The notes: generated by a model not told the origin, from the letters alone. DNA of 64,000 nt from Hymenobacter tibetensis (GCF_022827545.1 NZ_CP094669.1:4891001-4955000); one strand, 5' to 3'; counted from the first letter of the stretch, positions 42,487-52,271 are shown. A program made the numbers and translations.

Positions 42487-45105
42487 TTAGTGCTGAATCA
42501 GGATCTTCTTGGTGAAGGAACCGGCATCGGAACGTAGCTGCACGATGTACAAGCCAGGTGCCAAGGCCGTGGTGTTGAGGCGCAAGCCGCGCTGCAACTC
42601 ACTGGAAGGCGTAGCAGAAGTCTGCACCGTCTTGCCCAGCATGTCCACCACCGATACTTGTACTGGCGTCTTGCTGCTTACGGGCAGCTTGACCGTTAGC
42701 TCGCTGTTGGCGGGATTCGGATACAGCTCCAGCAACTGGTCGCGCTGCTGCTGCGACTGGGTAGCCAGCACGCGGGTTGGAATCAGGTAGCCGGCCACTT
42801 GGTCGGTGAGCAGGTTGCTAGAACCCTGCACGGCATCAACACCCATGCCACGACGGGCAAACACCTGCCAGATCTGGTACGTGTTGGCTTTGTTGTTATA
42901 GATCGAGTCGGCCCGCAGGATGGCGTCGCGGCCGTCGAGGAAGCCGGGGCTACACGGTTGCAGTTTCAGGCCGTCGAGCACGAGCTTGAGGGCGATGTTG
43001 TTGCCGCCGGTAGCCGCTTTCAGGTTGCGGTTGTAGCCATACTTCTCCACCATCTTCCAGTTCAAATCCCAGAGCGTAGCAGCCCATACTGAACCGATGG
43101 CGTGCACAGCCGTGTACGGGGCTACCCCAATGTTAGCGTAGGTCTGGTTGTTCACGGCGAAGTCCGTGGAATAGCGCTGCGGACGGATACCTACACCGTC
43201 GGGGGTGCGAGAAGTGGCATAGTTACCGATGCCGCGAGGCGTAGCGCCTTGGTCGCCGGGCTTGGTGGTCATCCACAAGCCGAAGAAGTCGCTCCAGCCT
43301 TCGCCCATCTGTTCGGCGTTGCCGAGGCAGCTCACGTTAGCGGGGCCGCCGGTGAGGCGGTTGGAGATGCCGTGGCCGTATTCGTGGGCAATGATGCCGT
43401 TGTCGAAGTCACCGTCGCGGGGAATACCAGCAACCAGGGAGCCGCTCGGCGTGTTTCCGGCCGCTAGGCTAGCCTTGAGGGCGGTACCGTCAGCCAGCGA
43501 AATCATAACGGATGGAATGCCGGTGTTGGTGGTATCGGCACCAGCGCCCATCGTGATAGGGTCACCAGGCACGTTGTTTACTACCACTACCCCCCTAGCT
43601 CCAGCTAGTTTGGCATTACGAACTTTCGCGGAGAAGTCACAAGAACCCCGATCAAGCACGGCTATTTTACCGTTGACAGCGGCAGCGTTGATGAAGGGAG
43701 TGGTGCAGCCTAAGGTAGTAGCGCTAGCGTCGTTTACGAGCACAAACTGCCCAGTGAAAGGCGAGCCAGGGGCCAATTGCTTACCAAAGCCAGCAGTTGT
43801 TGCCTTGTATGTGCCGGCAACGTTGGAAGGTGCGTTGATAACCAAGGAGGCAGGTGCCGACCACAGATACATCTGCATACGCGGGCGCATACCGTCCACG
43901 GGCGTACCGAAGTTGGCATTGTCGAGGCCACCGCCGTCTTGAGCTTCAGCACGCACATCGTCGTTGCCTAAGCCCGCAACGGTGTAGTTTTTCACCTGGA
44001 AGTTACCACTAGCCTCGTCGAAGCCGTGAGTTGCCATTACGTCGTGTATCACGTTGTTCCAGTAGAACAAGTTGGTGATAGCAGCGTTCTGGTTGGCTAA
44101 CGGAAGCAGATTTTGGTCGAAGGGAAAGTCGAAGCTCAGGTCAGTGCCACCGTCGGGGCTGTAGCCGGGGGTGTTTAGGTTGGCCCGGTCTTCATACGCG
44201 TGCACGTTATTGCCGCGGGTGATGGTGAATTCAGCACCAGCTATACCGTTGGTATCGTGCCAGCCGTAGGGCGAGAACGTGGCGTCAGCAGGATTCACTA
44301 CCAGCTGCCGGGTTCCATGGATAGGGCTCTCCACGGTCAGCGGATACACGTTGTAGCTGTTGGGGGTAGCCGTTGGGCTGGCAGCCTGCGCCTGGGGCCA
44401 CGTGGCCGACGCCAATGAGCGTTGCGTTAACGCTTGAAAGTCGACGGGCTCGTAAATAGTGAAGTCAACTTTATCTACCAGTTGGCCTGTCTGCGCGTTC
44501 ACACGCACATTCCAGATGTGGTCACCTACTTTGGGAGCAATGGTCACGTCCCATACCAATACCAGTTCGCCGCTAGGACGGGCCTGGTACATCAGCTTCA
44601 CAGGAATAGGAGTTAAAGAAATACCACCCTCTGAGTACGTCAGGCCCTCGGTGGGAGTACCCGCTTTGGTGACGGTCAGGCTGCCAGGTCCGGGCAGGTT
44701 CAGCACACGAGCAGCCGCAGCCACTGCCTGCACCGACGACAGACCAGGAACCGTAGAAGCACTGCGCGCTGCCACAGCCACGTTGGCTACGAAGTCGCTG
44801 TGCATGGCCACTACTTTGCCGGCGCGGTCGAGGTGGATGTTGGCTTCGGCCCCATACACTTCAATGCCCTGGTGGCGCTGACGCAAGTACACGTGCGTTA
44901 CTTCGCCGCTCGCATCGGTGTAGGAGCTGGTAACTGCCGGATTAGCCACGTCAATGGCGCTTAGCCCCATGCGGGTCTGCCGATTGCCCAGTTGCTGCAA
45001 CGCATCGGCAAGCGGGGTGTTTTGCGCCGCCGCCAATCCTGGAATAGCCAGCAGAGCTGCTACAACTAAAGGACGGCAGATAGTTGGCGTAAAGAATGCT
45101 TTCAT
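42487..45105 (-). CDS. M36 (fungalysin-type) metallopeptidase with PA domain and T9SS sorting signal
   Basis: The start is set at the ATG at 45105, where a signal peptide begins (MKAFFTPTICRPLVVAALLA), giving 872 residues. An FTP-type propeptide (RQRHQGIEVYGAEANIHLDR) is followed by the M36 catalytic domain (TNLFYWNNVIHDVMATHGFD). A protease-associated domain comes next at about 450-550 (GKIAVLDRGSCDFSAKVRNA). The zinc site is HEYGHGISNRL near residue 572, with the third ligand Glu in GEGWSDFFG. The C-terminal 75 residues are a type A T9SS sorting domain (LLELYPNPANSELTVKLP to GLYIVQLRSDAGSFTKKILI). The enzyme is therefore exported across the outer membrane and digests extracellular protein. 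Confidence 0.92.
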   Translation of the reverse strand: MKAFFTPTICRPLVVAALLAIPGLAAAQNTPLADALQQLGNRQTRMGLSAIDVANPAVTSSYTDASGEVTHVYLRQRHQGIEVYGAEANIHLDRAGKVVAMHSDFVANVAVAARSASTVPGLSSVQAVAAAARVLNLPGPGSLTVTKAGTPTEGLTYSEGGISLTPIPVKLMYQARPSGELVLVWDVTIAPKVGDHIWNVRVNAQTGQLVDKVDFTIYEPVDFQALTQRSLASATWPQAQAASPTATPNSYNVYPLTVESPIHGTRQLVVNPADATFSPYGWHDTNGIAGAEFTITRGNNVHAYEDRANLNTPGYSPDGGTDLSFDFPFDQNLLPLANQNAAITNLFYWNNVIHDVMATHGFDEASGNFQVKNYTVAGLGNDDVRAEAQDGGGLDNANFGTPVDGMRPRMQMYLWSAPASLVINAPSNVAGTYKATTAGFGKQLAPGSPFTGQFVLVNDASATTLGCTTPFINAAAVNGKIAVLDRGSCDFSAKVRNAKLAGARGVVVVNNVPGDPITMGAGADTTNTGIPSVMISLADGTALKASLAAGNTPSGSLVAGIPRDGDFDNGIIAHEYGHGISNRLTGGPANVSCLGNAEQMGEGWSDFFGLWMTTKPGDQGATPRGIGNYATSRTPDGVGIRPQRYSTDFAVNNQTYANIGVAPYTAVHAIGSVWAATLWDLNWKMVEKYGYNRNLKAATGGNNIALKLVLDGLKLQPCSPGFLDGRDAILRADSIYNNKANTYQIWQVFARRGMGVDAVQGSSNLLTDQVAGYLIPTRVLATQSQQQRDQLLELYPNPANSELTVKLPVSSKTPVQVSVVDMLGKTVQTSATPSSELQRGLRLNTTALAPGLYIVQLRSDAGSFTKKILIQH

Positions 45106-45683
45106 ATAAGAGGGTGAGGGTGAAAAAGTACCGTTACAACTGCGTAAGACTGCGCAGTTATCCAAACCTATCCAAGAATCTGGATAACAAGAAATTTATT
45201 TCCTTTTGAAATATAATTTATTATTACTATCACTATGTAGCAATGCCCGAATTATGCTCATAAATATCCTGGTCTAGCATAGTTTCGATGGCACCCACTC
45301 ACAATACTGGGCGAGCAAAAAGGCATTTTTAGCTGCTTCAGCGCGTCGCTTGCTCAGTATCTGAACGTATTGCGGAAAGAAAGCAGCGCACGTTTCCCAG
45401 CGCTATTGAGCGTACAACACCCCTTGTATTCATTAGTGCCGGTGTTGCTGAGCAGAACTTCTCTTACCAGCTTAGGCGCAAGTATCAGGTCGGCTACCCG
45501 ACCGTGAGCAAGCAGGCGGCTGGATACGCTCCGCAAGCACGAGCTTCACTGGCTTCACCAGCACTTATGCCGGTGGTTTGGTGGTGTTCGTAAGCTCGAC
45601 ACTTGCTACTGTAAACAATAGCAGAAGCTGCGCGTTACGATTTGGCCAGTTTCACAAATCGTAACCTTTACATCTGTACATGT
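45106..45683. other. Gene-free stretch between divergent M36 protease and NHL-like lipoprotein genes
   Basis: The first 130 bases are AT-rich and probably hold the protease promoter. The rest is GC-richer. It contains an open frame at 45354-45536 (minus) whose product is not recognisable, and I leave it uncalled. No tRNA, IS or repeat signature was seen. Confidence 0.4.
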
Positions 45684-46742
45684 ATGCGCGCATCCTTATT
45701 CCGCTTGCCAACCGCTGCCTCGGTGTTCACACAGGTAAGCTTGGCCTTAGCTACCGTTTGGCTGGGAGCTTGCTCCCCGAATGCTTCGTTGGAAGAGCTG
45801 GACAATGCCGGCCTCGAAACGGCTAGCCAGGAAGGAAAAAAGACGGCCATTGCCGAGCAAACCACTTTCACTCAGCCAGGGCTGTATCCGGAAGGGTCGG
45901 TGCTGGACGAGAAAAACAACCGCTTCTTGGTTAGCTCCTTTGCGCAAGGCACCATTGGCGCCGTTAACTTCGATGGCACCTACACGCCTTTTATAGTGGA
46001 CTCCCGCTTGGTGGCTACCGTGGGCCTGACGGTGGACAAGGCCCGCAACCGGGTGCTGGTGGCAGTTGCGGATCCGACGCAGGGCAACCTGGCAGCATTG
46101 GGTATCTACGACCTCACGACGGGTAGCCCGCTTCAGTTCGTGAACCTGGGCCAGGTTAGCAATACCACGGCCAATTTCGCCAACGACATTGCGCTTGATC
46201 CGCAGGGCAACGCGTACGTAACCAACAGCTTTTCACCAGTTATCTACAAAGTAGACCCTAGCGGCAACGCTACGGTTTTCTTTCAGGACCCGGCGTTTGC
46301 CACGCCAGCCGGCGCGTTCGGCTTCAACGGCATCGTGTACGACAACCGTGGGTACCTCTTGGTTGCCCTCACCAGCTCCAGCCAGATCCTGCGCATTCCT
46401 GTGCGGGAGCCGGCTGCTTACAGCTTGGTTGAACTGGATGCGCCTCTGCTCAACCCTGATGGCTTACTACTCAGCCAGGATGGCAAACAATTGGTTGTGG
46501 TGAATAATGCGTTTGGTGCTGCGGCAGGCAATGTGCAATCCTTCCTGACCACCAACCAATGGGCTACGGGCCAGCTAGCTGCCACCTTCCGGACCGGCCC
46601 AGTTTTCCCTACCACGGCCACCAGCGACGGCAAGAACATTTACGTGCTGTACTCCTACCTGAACCAGCTGCTAAGCGGCGACGCCTCACGCGCCACCTAC
46701 ACCATCCAGCGAGTGGACCTAGCCGGTAATCGTCCTTTCTAA
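45684..46742 (+). CDS. SMP-30/NHL-like beta-propeller lipoprotein
   Basis: From the ATG at 45684 the product has 352 residues with a lipoprotein signal (FTQVSLALATVWLGAC, SPII box LGAC). The mature chain is made of repeated propeller blades: EGSVLDEKNNRFLVSSFAQG, VGLTVDKARNRVLVAVADPT, ANDIALDPQGNAYVTNSFSP, FNGIVYDNRGYLLVALTSSS and DGLLLSQDGKQLVVVNNAFG. This pattern fits SMP-30/gluconolactonase-like or NHL-type sensors and lactonases. Metal-ligand residues cannot be confirmed by eye, so an enzymatic role is uncertain. It stands as a single gene with a short hairpin between it and the convergent DUF2809 gene. Confidence 0.78.
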   Translation: MRASLFRLPTAASVFTQVSLALATVWLGACSPNASLEELDNAGLETASQEGKKTAIAEQTTFTQPGLYPEGSVLDEKNNRFLVSSFAQGTIGAVNFDGTYTPFIVDSRLVATVGLTVDKARNRVLVAVADPTQGNLAALGIYDLTTGSPLQFVNLGQVSNTTANFANDIALDPQGNAYVTNSFSPVIYKVDPSGNATVFFQDPAFATPAGAFGFNGIVYDNRGYLLVALTSSSQILRIPVREPAAYSLVELDAPLLNPDGLLLSQDGKQLVVVNNAFGAAAGNVQSFLTTNQWATGQLAATFRTGPVFPTTATSDGKNIYVLYSYLNQLLSGDASRATYTIQRVDLAGNRPF

Positions 46743-46770
46743 GCGCCCACTTACGCCAACACCCGTACGC

Positions 46771-46806
46771 AAAACCCCAATTGGCTTTAAAACCAGTTGG
46801 GGTTTT
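46771..46806. terminator. Bidirectional terminator between propeller lipoprotein and DUF2809 genes
   Basis: The arms aaaaccccaattgg and ccagttggggtttt (one wobble) form a hairpin with A- and T-runs at the ends. It lies 28 bases after the plus-strand stop at 46742 and touches the minus-strand stop at 46805. Confidence 0.8.
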
Positions 46807-47260
46807 ATGTGGGTGGTAGGCTACTCCGTTTCTGCAACCACAGCAGCTCACAAGCTAGCCCCACCAGTATCCCAGTGCTGTAGCATAGCAAGTCGCTCCA
46901 CAGGAAGCCATGGCCCAAAACCAGCGCCCCAATGGTAGTACTACGAAGCGCATTCAGCCAAGGTGCCTGGTAGAGCTGGCTTACTTCAATAGCTACGGCA
47001 AACAGCCAAGCCGCCCCAGCCACTCGCCTACTCGACAAACTAGGTAACGCAAAGCCCAGCAACCAGAAAACCAGCAGCGCCCACAGTGTGTCGCCGGAAT
47101 AGGCAGCCACTGGCGCAGGCAGCATAACGGCAAAGCGGCGGGAGCCCAAGCCCAGCAGCACAGTGCAGCAGACAAGCACCCCGTAAAGTATGCGGTTCCG
47201 CCTATGCTGCTGGGCTGCTTCGGGAATCCGCGACCGAGCTTTTTGAAGGGATGATGCCAT
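46805..47260 (-). CDS. DUF2809-family small membrane protein
   Basis: The frame opens at a TTG at 47275; I prefer the ATG at 47260 (MASSLQKARSRIPEAAQQHR), giving 151 residues. Four hydrophobic helices are visible: ILYGVLVCCTVLLGLGSRRF, DTLWALLVFWLLGFALPSLS, VAGAAWLFAVAIEVSQLYQA and LLCYSTGILVGLACELLWL. The motif AIEVSQLYQAPWLNALRSTT is the DUF2809 signature and is also VanZ-like. The family's function is unknown; it is an inner-membrane protein. It is flanked by convergent genes on the left and divergent DNA on the right and appears monocistronic. Confidence 0.8.
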   Translation of the reverse strand: MASSLQKARSRIPEAAQQHRRNRILYGVLVCCTVLLGLGSRRFAVMLPAPVAAYSGDTLWALLVFWLLGFALPSLSSRRVAGAAWLFAVAIEVSQLYQAPWLNALRSTTIGALVLGHGFLWSDLLCYSTGILVGLACELLWLQKRSSLPPT

Positions 47261-47563
47261 ACAAGGTGAAGTCAAGCGAGGCTGCTACGCTGGCTAGGGG
47301 GTCCCGCTTACAAGCAACGGTTGTGCTTGATTGAAGTGGCAAGTTGGCGAGAAGCTGTTGTGGAGAGAATACGCGTAGTGCAAAAGTCAGCTATTTTACT
47401 TTGCAATACAAAGTACTCTGAATACATTTGTATGGCCTTAGCCTGTGCGACTTGCTTTTAGGCGAGACAGGCTAGCCAGAGCAACTTTTGCCCCTGGTTT
47501 CAGTGTAGTCATAGCAGCCAGGCCACTCCTTCTTGTTTGGCTTACGCTCTCAATTATTGGTAT

Positions 47564-48340
47564 ATGGAATATTTTGTGGCTCCCGGGTCGGTGGTACGAG
47601 ACATCTGGGGCAAGGCCGACACGGTGCTATTTATTTTTGCTGGTGCGGCGGCTGAATTTGCCTTGAACAAGGCCGTTGACTGGCTGTACTTCACTGGTAA
47701 GCTTCCCGCCGACCCGTTGGCCCGGCTGTTTTCCACGGTCGACTATGCGCGCCAGATTGTATTTGCTGAACGTGCCGCTGCCGAGCGTGCCATTGACACT
47801 ATTGCGGCCATTCATGGAGCGGTGGAGGCTAAACGCGGCATGTCCATCCCCGACTGGGCCTACCGCGACGTGCTGTTCCTGCTCATCGATTACTCTATTC
47901 GGGCTTTCGAGGTGCTGGAGCGCCCTCTTAGCGCACCGGAAAAAGAAGAAGTATTCACGGTGTTTCGGCGGGTGGGTGCCCGAATGGGCGTGCCGGGTTT
48001 GCCCGAATCATATGCAGCGTGGCTGCTGGTTCGGCAGCAACACCTCGACGAGAACCTAGCGCACAGCCACTACACCACTGACCTATACCGGCAATACCGC
48101 CGGCACTTAGGCAAGTTGCGCTACGGATTATTGCTACAAGCCCAGCGCCTCGTGGTGCCGCCACACGTTCGGGCGCTGTTGCACCTGGGCAACCGGACGT
48201 GGCTGCCCCTGCTGCTGCCGCTCTACCGCCGCACACAGCATCTGGCCGCCAGCAAGTGGGCAAAAGCGGGGCTGTTGCCGGCGGCCTACAAAGACCGAAT
48301 CCTGGCCCTCGACCACCAGCCAGCTGTCTTGGCAAGCTAA
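47564..48340 (+). CDS. Oxygenase MpaB-family protein (DUF2236)
   Basis: The frame opens at a TTG at 47537, but I start at the ATG at 47564 (MEYFVAPGSVVRDIWGKADT), giving 258 residues. The family pattern is seen in GSVVRDIWGKADTVLFIFAG near the N-terminus, the helical STVDYARQIVFAERAAAERA, and IPDWAYRDVLFLLIDYSIRA. LPESYAAWLLVRQQHLDENL follows further on. MpaB/latex-clearing-protein relatives are haem-containing oxygenases. Whether the haem ligands are present cannot be judged here, so the reaction is left open. About 290 bases of gene-free DNA precede it and a hydrolase gene follows on the same strand. Confidence 0.72.
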   Translation: MEYFVAPGSVVRDIWGKADTVLFIFAGAAAEFALNKAVDWLYFTGKLPADPLARLFSTVDYARQIVFAERAAAERAIDTIAAIHGAVEAKRGMSIPDWAYRDVLFLLIDYSIRAFEVLERPLSAPEKEEVFTVFRRVGARMGVPGLPESYAAWLLVRQQHLDENLAHSHYTTDLYRQYRRHLGKLRYGLLLQAQRLVVPPHVRALLHLGNRTWLPLLLPLYRRTQHLAASKWAKAGLLPAAYKDRILALDHQPAVLAS

Positions 48341-48546
48341 GTGCTACGCCTGACCCTAACACCCGCCACGGCACCCAACAAGCAGGGAAAGGAAGTTGCG
48401 TGCGTAGCTTTGATTCATAACATTCACGTAAAGAGTACACTACTCTTTTAGTCGACCTTTGCTCTCCCCTGCTTGCTTCGGCAACGGCAGTTGGCCAAGG
48501 TGTGCATCCATGAGTTCATGCGCTTGGCGCTTTCCAGAAGGAATAC

Positions 48547-49164
48547 ATGCAGTGGTACCAGGAAGAAATACGGCAACTTGAAGCGAAACCAGTGGTGCAG
48601 TCGGGGTTGCAGAAGGTGATATTCTACGGCAGCTCCACGTTCACGCGCTGGCCGAACCTAGAACAGTGCTTTCCGCAGGTCCAGGCGCTCAACCTCGGGT
48701 TTGGAGGGTCTACCCTGGCCGCTTGCGCTTGGTTTTTCAAACGCGTGGTGCCGCAGCACCAGCCCAACATGGTGATGGTGTATGCCGGCGACAACGACCT
48801 AGGCGACGGACGCACGCCCGAAGAAGTGGTGTTGTTCTACGAGCACTTGCTGGCTTCCATTAGAGCCATGCTTGGCAACATTCCGGTGTGCTTTGTTTCA
48901 ATCAAACTGAGCTTTGCGCGGTTACACCTGCGCGGTAGCATCGAGTATGCCAACAGCTGCGTCAGTCGGCTGGTGTCGTTGCAAGGCCCACCGCTCTATT
49001 ATCTCGACCTCTACTACCCCATGTTCGATGAGCGAGGCAACCTGCACCCTGCGTTTTTCGAGCCCGACGGCCTGCACCTGTCGCCGGCAGGCTACACCCT
49101 GTGGCAGCAGAAAATCAGCGCCCAACTAGACCATATGCTGCAACACCAGCAGCCATTATCCTGA
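48547..49164 (+). CDS. SGNH/GDSL-family hydrolase
   Basis: The 205-residue protein has the SGNH blocks in order. VIFYGSSTFTRW holds block I with the nucleophile serine, NLGFGGSTLAACAWFF is block II with the oxyanion glycine, and MVYAGDNDLGDGRTPEEV is block III with GDND. FFEPDGLHLSPAGYTLWQQ is block V with the Asp-x-x-His pair. No signal peptide is visible, so it is probably cytoplasmic. This subgroup cleaves esters of small molecules or acetylated sugars; the substrate is unknown. An esterase gene starts 42 bases downstream on the same strand, so the two hydrolases may be co-expressed. Confidence 0.85.
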   Translation: MQWYQEEIRQLEAKPVVQSGLQKVIFYGSSTFTRWPNLEQCFPQVQALNLGFGGSTLAACAWFFKRVVPQHQPNMVMVYAGDNDLGDGRTPEEVVLFYEHLLASIRAMLGNIPVCFVSIKLSFARLHLRGSIEYANSCVSRLVSLQGPPLYYLDLYYPMFDERGNLHPAFFEPDGLHLSPAGYTLWQQKISAQLDHMLQHQQPLS

Positions 49165-49206
49165 AAATCCGCCTTTCTATTTAGGTAGCCACTAACCGTT
49201 TTGCTG

Positions 49207-49935
49207 ATGCGCCGCGAATACCATGAATGGGAGAGTCCTGCGTTGGGTCGGCCGATGCAGATGCTAGTTTTTGGCGAAACCGGCGCCCGGGTACTGCTAT
49301 TCCCTACCCGCAAAGCCCGCTTCTACGACTACGAAAATTGGGGCGTGATTGAGGCCCTGCAAGCCAAAGTAGAAAGCGGCTTCCTGCAACTCTATTGTGT
49401 GGACAGCATTGATGCCGAAAGTCTCTACAGCCTCGACAAGCCGCCAGTGGAGCGCATTCAACGCCATTTACAGTACGAGCAGTACATTCTGGACGAGGTG
49501 CTGCCCATGAGTGAAGCCACAAACCCCAACGCGTTTCTAATTGCCGCTGGCTGCAGCATGGGCGCATTCCATGCAGTCAACCTCTCGTTTCGGCACCCCA
49601 ACCGGTTTGGCAAAGTGGTGGGCATGAGCGGCCGCTATGACCTTACGCAAGCCATGGCTTCGTTTCCCGACTTGTTTCAGGGCTACGTCGACGAGAATGT
49701 GTACCTGAACACCCCCAACCGCTTCATCCCCAACCTAGAGGACGACTCTTATCTGGCGCAGCTGCGCAACTTGGAAATCACCTTAGCTATCGGCACCGAA
49801 GACGCTTTTCTGCAAGACAACCTGTTTCTAAACCAGCAGCTTCAGCAAAAAGGGGTTGACAGTCAGCTGCACGTGTGGGAAGGTGAGGCGCACAACCCAG
49901 TGGCGTGGCGGCACATGGTTGATTTGTACTTGTAA
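49207..49935 (+). CDS. Alpha/beta-hydrolase, esterase family
   Basis: The start is the ATG at 49207, six bases inside a TTG-initiated frame, giving 242 residues. MRREYHEWESPALGRPMQML and FGETGARVLLFPTRKARFYD begin the domain. IAAGCSMGAFHAVNLSFRHP carries the nucleophile elbow GCSMG. Asp and His of the triad are probably in LAIGTEDAFLQDN and EGEAHNPVAWRHMVDLYL. It resembles esterase-D/PHB-depolymerase-type proteins annotated as 'esterase family protein'. No signal peptide is present. It follows the SGNH hydrolase closely and ends 88 bases before a hairpin shared with the convergent uvrB gene. Confidence 0.82.
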   Translation: MRREYHEWESPALGRPMQMLVFGETGARVLLFPTRKARFYDYENWGVIEALQAKVESGFLQLYCVDSIDAESLYSLDKPPVERIQRHLQYEQYILDEVLPMSEATNPNAFLIAAGCSMGAFHAVNLSFRHPNRFGKVVGMSGRYDLTQAMASFPDLFQGYVDENVYLNTPNRFIPNLEDDSYLAQLRNLEITLAIGTEDAFLQDNLFLNQQLQQKGVDSQLHVWEGEAHNPVAWRHMVDLYL

Positions 49936-50023
49936 AACGTCTCAACGCCCTAGAGCCCGTGTTGGCTAGAGCTGCAACCCAGCAAGCGTACTTGCTTGCA
50001 ACTGGGAATGCCTATAAAGAATA

Positions 50024-50065
50024 AGAAGCTGTTCTGATCAGGTTGCCCCAATCAAAACAGCTTCT
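50024..50065. terminator. Bidirectional terminator between esterase and uvrB
   Basis: The arms agaagctgttctgat and atcaaaacagcttct pair with one mismatch. It lies between the convergent stops at 49935 and 50085, so it can end both transcripts. Confidence 0.7.
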
Positions 50066-50084
50066 TCCACTGAAATTCGTTCTA

Positions 50085-52121
50085 CTACTCCCGCTTAGTT
50101 TTGAGCACCTGCTTCAGCGCGGCCAACTCGTCGCGGAGCTTAGCGGCTGTCAGGAAGTCGAGGTCCTTGGCGGCAGCTTCCATGGTTTTCTCGGTTTGCT
50201 TGATGAGCTTTTCCAAGTCGGGACGGGTCATCATGGATATCACTGGCTCGGCGGCTATGGCCAGCGCCGTGTCCGTGTCGGGCCCAACGTAGGCTTGCGG
50301 CTCGGCAATACGATAATCGGAGAGCGACGTCTGCTCCATGATGGCCTCGCGCGACTTGCGCACTGTCCGTGGCGTGATGCCGTGCTCCTGGTTGTACGCG
50401 AGCTGCGTGGCGCGGCGGCGGTTGGTTTCGTCGATGGCGCGCTGCATGGAACCGGTCATCCGGTCGGCGTACATGATAACCTTGCCCCGGTCGTTACGGG
50501 CGGCGCGGCCCATGGTCTGAATCAGGCTGCGTTGGTCGCGTAGGAAGCCTTCCTTGTCGGCATCGAGGATGGCAACGAGGCTCACTTCGGGCAAGTCCAG
50601 GCCTTCGCGTAGCAGGTTTACCCCAATCAGCACATCAATTTCGCCGAGGCGCAGCTGACGCAGAATTTCCACCCGGTCCAGGGTTTTCACATCGGAGTGC
50701 ACGTAGCTGGACTTGATGCCAAGGCGCTCCATGTATTTCTGTAGTTCTTCGGCCATTCGCTTGGTAAGCGTGGTTACCAGCACCCGGTCGCCCATTTTCA
50801 CCCGGTTGTCCACTTCGTCCAGCAAGTCGTCAATCTGATTCACCGAAGGCCGAATATCAATTTCCGGATCCAATAGGCCGGTCGGCCGGATGATCTGCTC
50901 GACTACCACGCCGTTGGCCTGGGTAAGCTCGTAGTCGGCCGGGGTAGCCGACACGAATACGGCCTGCTGATACATGCTCTCGAACTCGTTGAACGTGAGT
51001 GGGCGGTTGTCTAGGGCCGAAGGCAACCGGAAGCCGTATTCAATCAGGGCCGTTTTGCGGCTCCGGTCGCCGCCCCACATGGCCCGAATCTGGGGCATGG
51101 TGGCGTGGCTTTCATCTACTACCAGCAGGTAGTCGTTGGGAAAGTAGTCGAGCAAGCAGAACGGGCGGGTGCCGGGGTTGCGGCCGTCGAAGTACCGCGA
51201 GTAGTTCTCGATACCCGAGCAGTAGCCCAGCTCCCGAATCATTTCCAAGTCGAATTCGGTACGCTCCATGATGCGCTTGGCTTCCGAGTCGCGCCCCTCC
51301 TTCTCGAAGTAGGCGTGCTGCTGCACCATGTCGAACTGGATTTCCTTGATGGCCTGGTTGAGCGTGTCTTTGCCGGTCACGAACAGTTGAGCCGGATACA
51401 GCGTCACCGACTTTTCATCGGCCAGCTTCTTGCCACTCACCGGGTCAATCTTATGGATGGCTTCGATTTCGTCGCCAAAAAAGAAGATGCGGTAGGCATA
51501 GTCAGCGTAGGCCGGGAATATGTCCACTGTGTCGCCTTTCACCCGGAACGAGCCGCGCGTAAACTCCATCTCGGTGCGCGAGTACAGGATCTGTACAAAC
51601 TGGTAGAGCAGGTTGTTGCGCGAGTAGCGCAGGCCTGGCGCCAAGTAAATCACGTTTTTGCTGAACTCCTCGGGGTTGCCGATACCGTAGATGCACGACA
51701 CCGACGCAATAACAATCACGTCGCGCCGGCCGCTGAGCAGCGTGGAGGTGGTGTGCAGCCGCAGCTTCTCGATTTCCTGGTTGATGGCCAAGTCTTTCTC
51801 GATAAAGACGTCGGTACTGGCAATGTAGGCCTCTGGCTGGTAGTAGTCGTAGTAACTGATGTAGTACTCGACGGCGTTGTTGGGGAAGAACTGCTTGAAC
51901 TCGCCGTAGAGCTGGGCGGCCAGGGTTTTGTTGTGGCACAGCACCAAGGCGGGCTTGCCGGTTTCGGCAATAACGTTGGCCATGGTGAACGTTTTGCCGG
52001 TGCCCGTGGCCCCGAGCAACACCTGCGCCGGCTCGCCGTTGTTGACGCCTTCCACCAACTGCTTGATAGCCTGCGGTTGGTCGCCGGTGGGTTTGAATTC
52101 CGAGGTAAGTTGATAGTTCAT
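50085..52121 (-). CDS. uvrB: UvrB, excinuclease ABC subunit B
   Basis: From the ATG at 52121 (MNYQLTSEFKPTGDQPQAIK) the protein has 678 residues, the usual length. Visible are Walker A LGATGTGKTFTMANVIAETG, the beta-hairpin region ISYYDYYQPEAYIASTDVFI, DESHATMPQIRAMWGGDRSR (motif II region), VLVTTLTKRMAEELQKYMER, GVNLLREGLDLPEVSLVAIL and TMGRAARNDRGKVIMYADRM (motif VI). A C-terminal UVR motif, LEKLIKQTEKTMEAAAKDLD, binds UvrC. UvrB is the damage-verification helicase-like subunit of nucleotide excision repair. It is a single gene here; uvrA and uvrC are not in the window. Confidence 0.97.
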   Translation of the reverse strand: MNYQLTSEFKPTGDQPQAIKQLVEGVNNGEPAQVLLGATGTGKTFTMANVIAETGKPALVLCHNKTLAAQLYGEFKQFFPNNAVEYYISYYDYYQPEAYIASTDVFIEKDLAINQEIEKLRLHTTSTLLSGRRDVIVIASVSCIYGIGNPEEFSKNVIYLAPGLRYSRNNLLYQFVQILYSRTEMEFTRGSFRVKGDTVDIFPAYADYAYRIFFFGDEIEAIHKIDPVSGKKLADEKSVTLYPAQLFVTGKDTLNQAIKEIQFDMVQQHAYFEKEGRDSEAKRIMERTEFDLEMIRELGYCSGIENYSRYFDGRNPGTRPFCLLDYFPNDYLLVVDESHATMPQIRAMWGGDRSRKTALIEYGFRLPSALDNRPLTFNEFESMYQQAVFVSATPADYELTQANGVVVEQIIRPTGLLDPEIDIRPSVNQIDDLLDEVDNRVKMGDRVLVTTLTKRMAEELQKYMERLGIKSSYVHSDVKTLDRVEILRQLRLGEIDVLIGVNLLREGLDLPEVSLVAILDADKEGFLRDQRSLIQTMGRAARNDRGKVIMYADRMTGSMQRAIDETNRRRATQLAYNQEHGITPRTVRKSREAIMEQTSLSDYRIAEPQAYVGPDTDTALAIAAEPVISMMTRPDLEKLIKQTEKTMEAAAKDLDFLTAAKLRDELAALKQVLKTKRE

Positions 52122-52204
52122 GCGAAGGAAATTAGCTACTAGACCGCGAGTTGGCAAAAAGGTCAGCCTAGGATAACTGCATTAGTAAAGTGGAGGTTTC
52201 CTCG

Positions 52205-52240
52205 GAAACAAAAAAACCTGCCCGGGTTACGAGCAGGTTC
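52205..52240 (-). terminator. Rho-independent terminator of the 52272-52700 lipoprotein gene
   Basis: Read on the minus strand, gcaggtt-type arms (aacctgc at 52215-52221 and gcaggtt at 52233-52239) are followed by a run of seven T. It begins about 30 bases after the gene's stop at 52272. Confidence 0.8.
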
Positions 52241-52271
52241 TCAGGAGTGTGGTGTGGTAAGGCGCAGGGTA

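Noticed and set aside
45354..45536. 60-residue minus-strand open frame between protease and propeller genes
   Set aside because: No motif and no coding-like composition; short enough to be random.
51105..52142. 345-residue open frame opposite uvrB
   Set aside because: It is a shadow frame; the minus strand carries the unmistakable UvrB motifs over the same bases.
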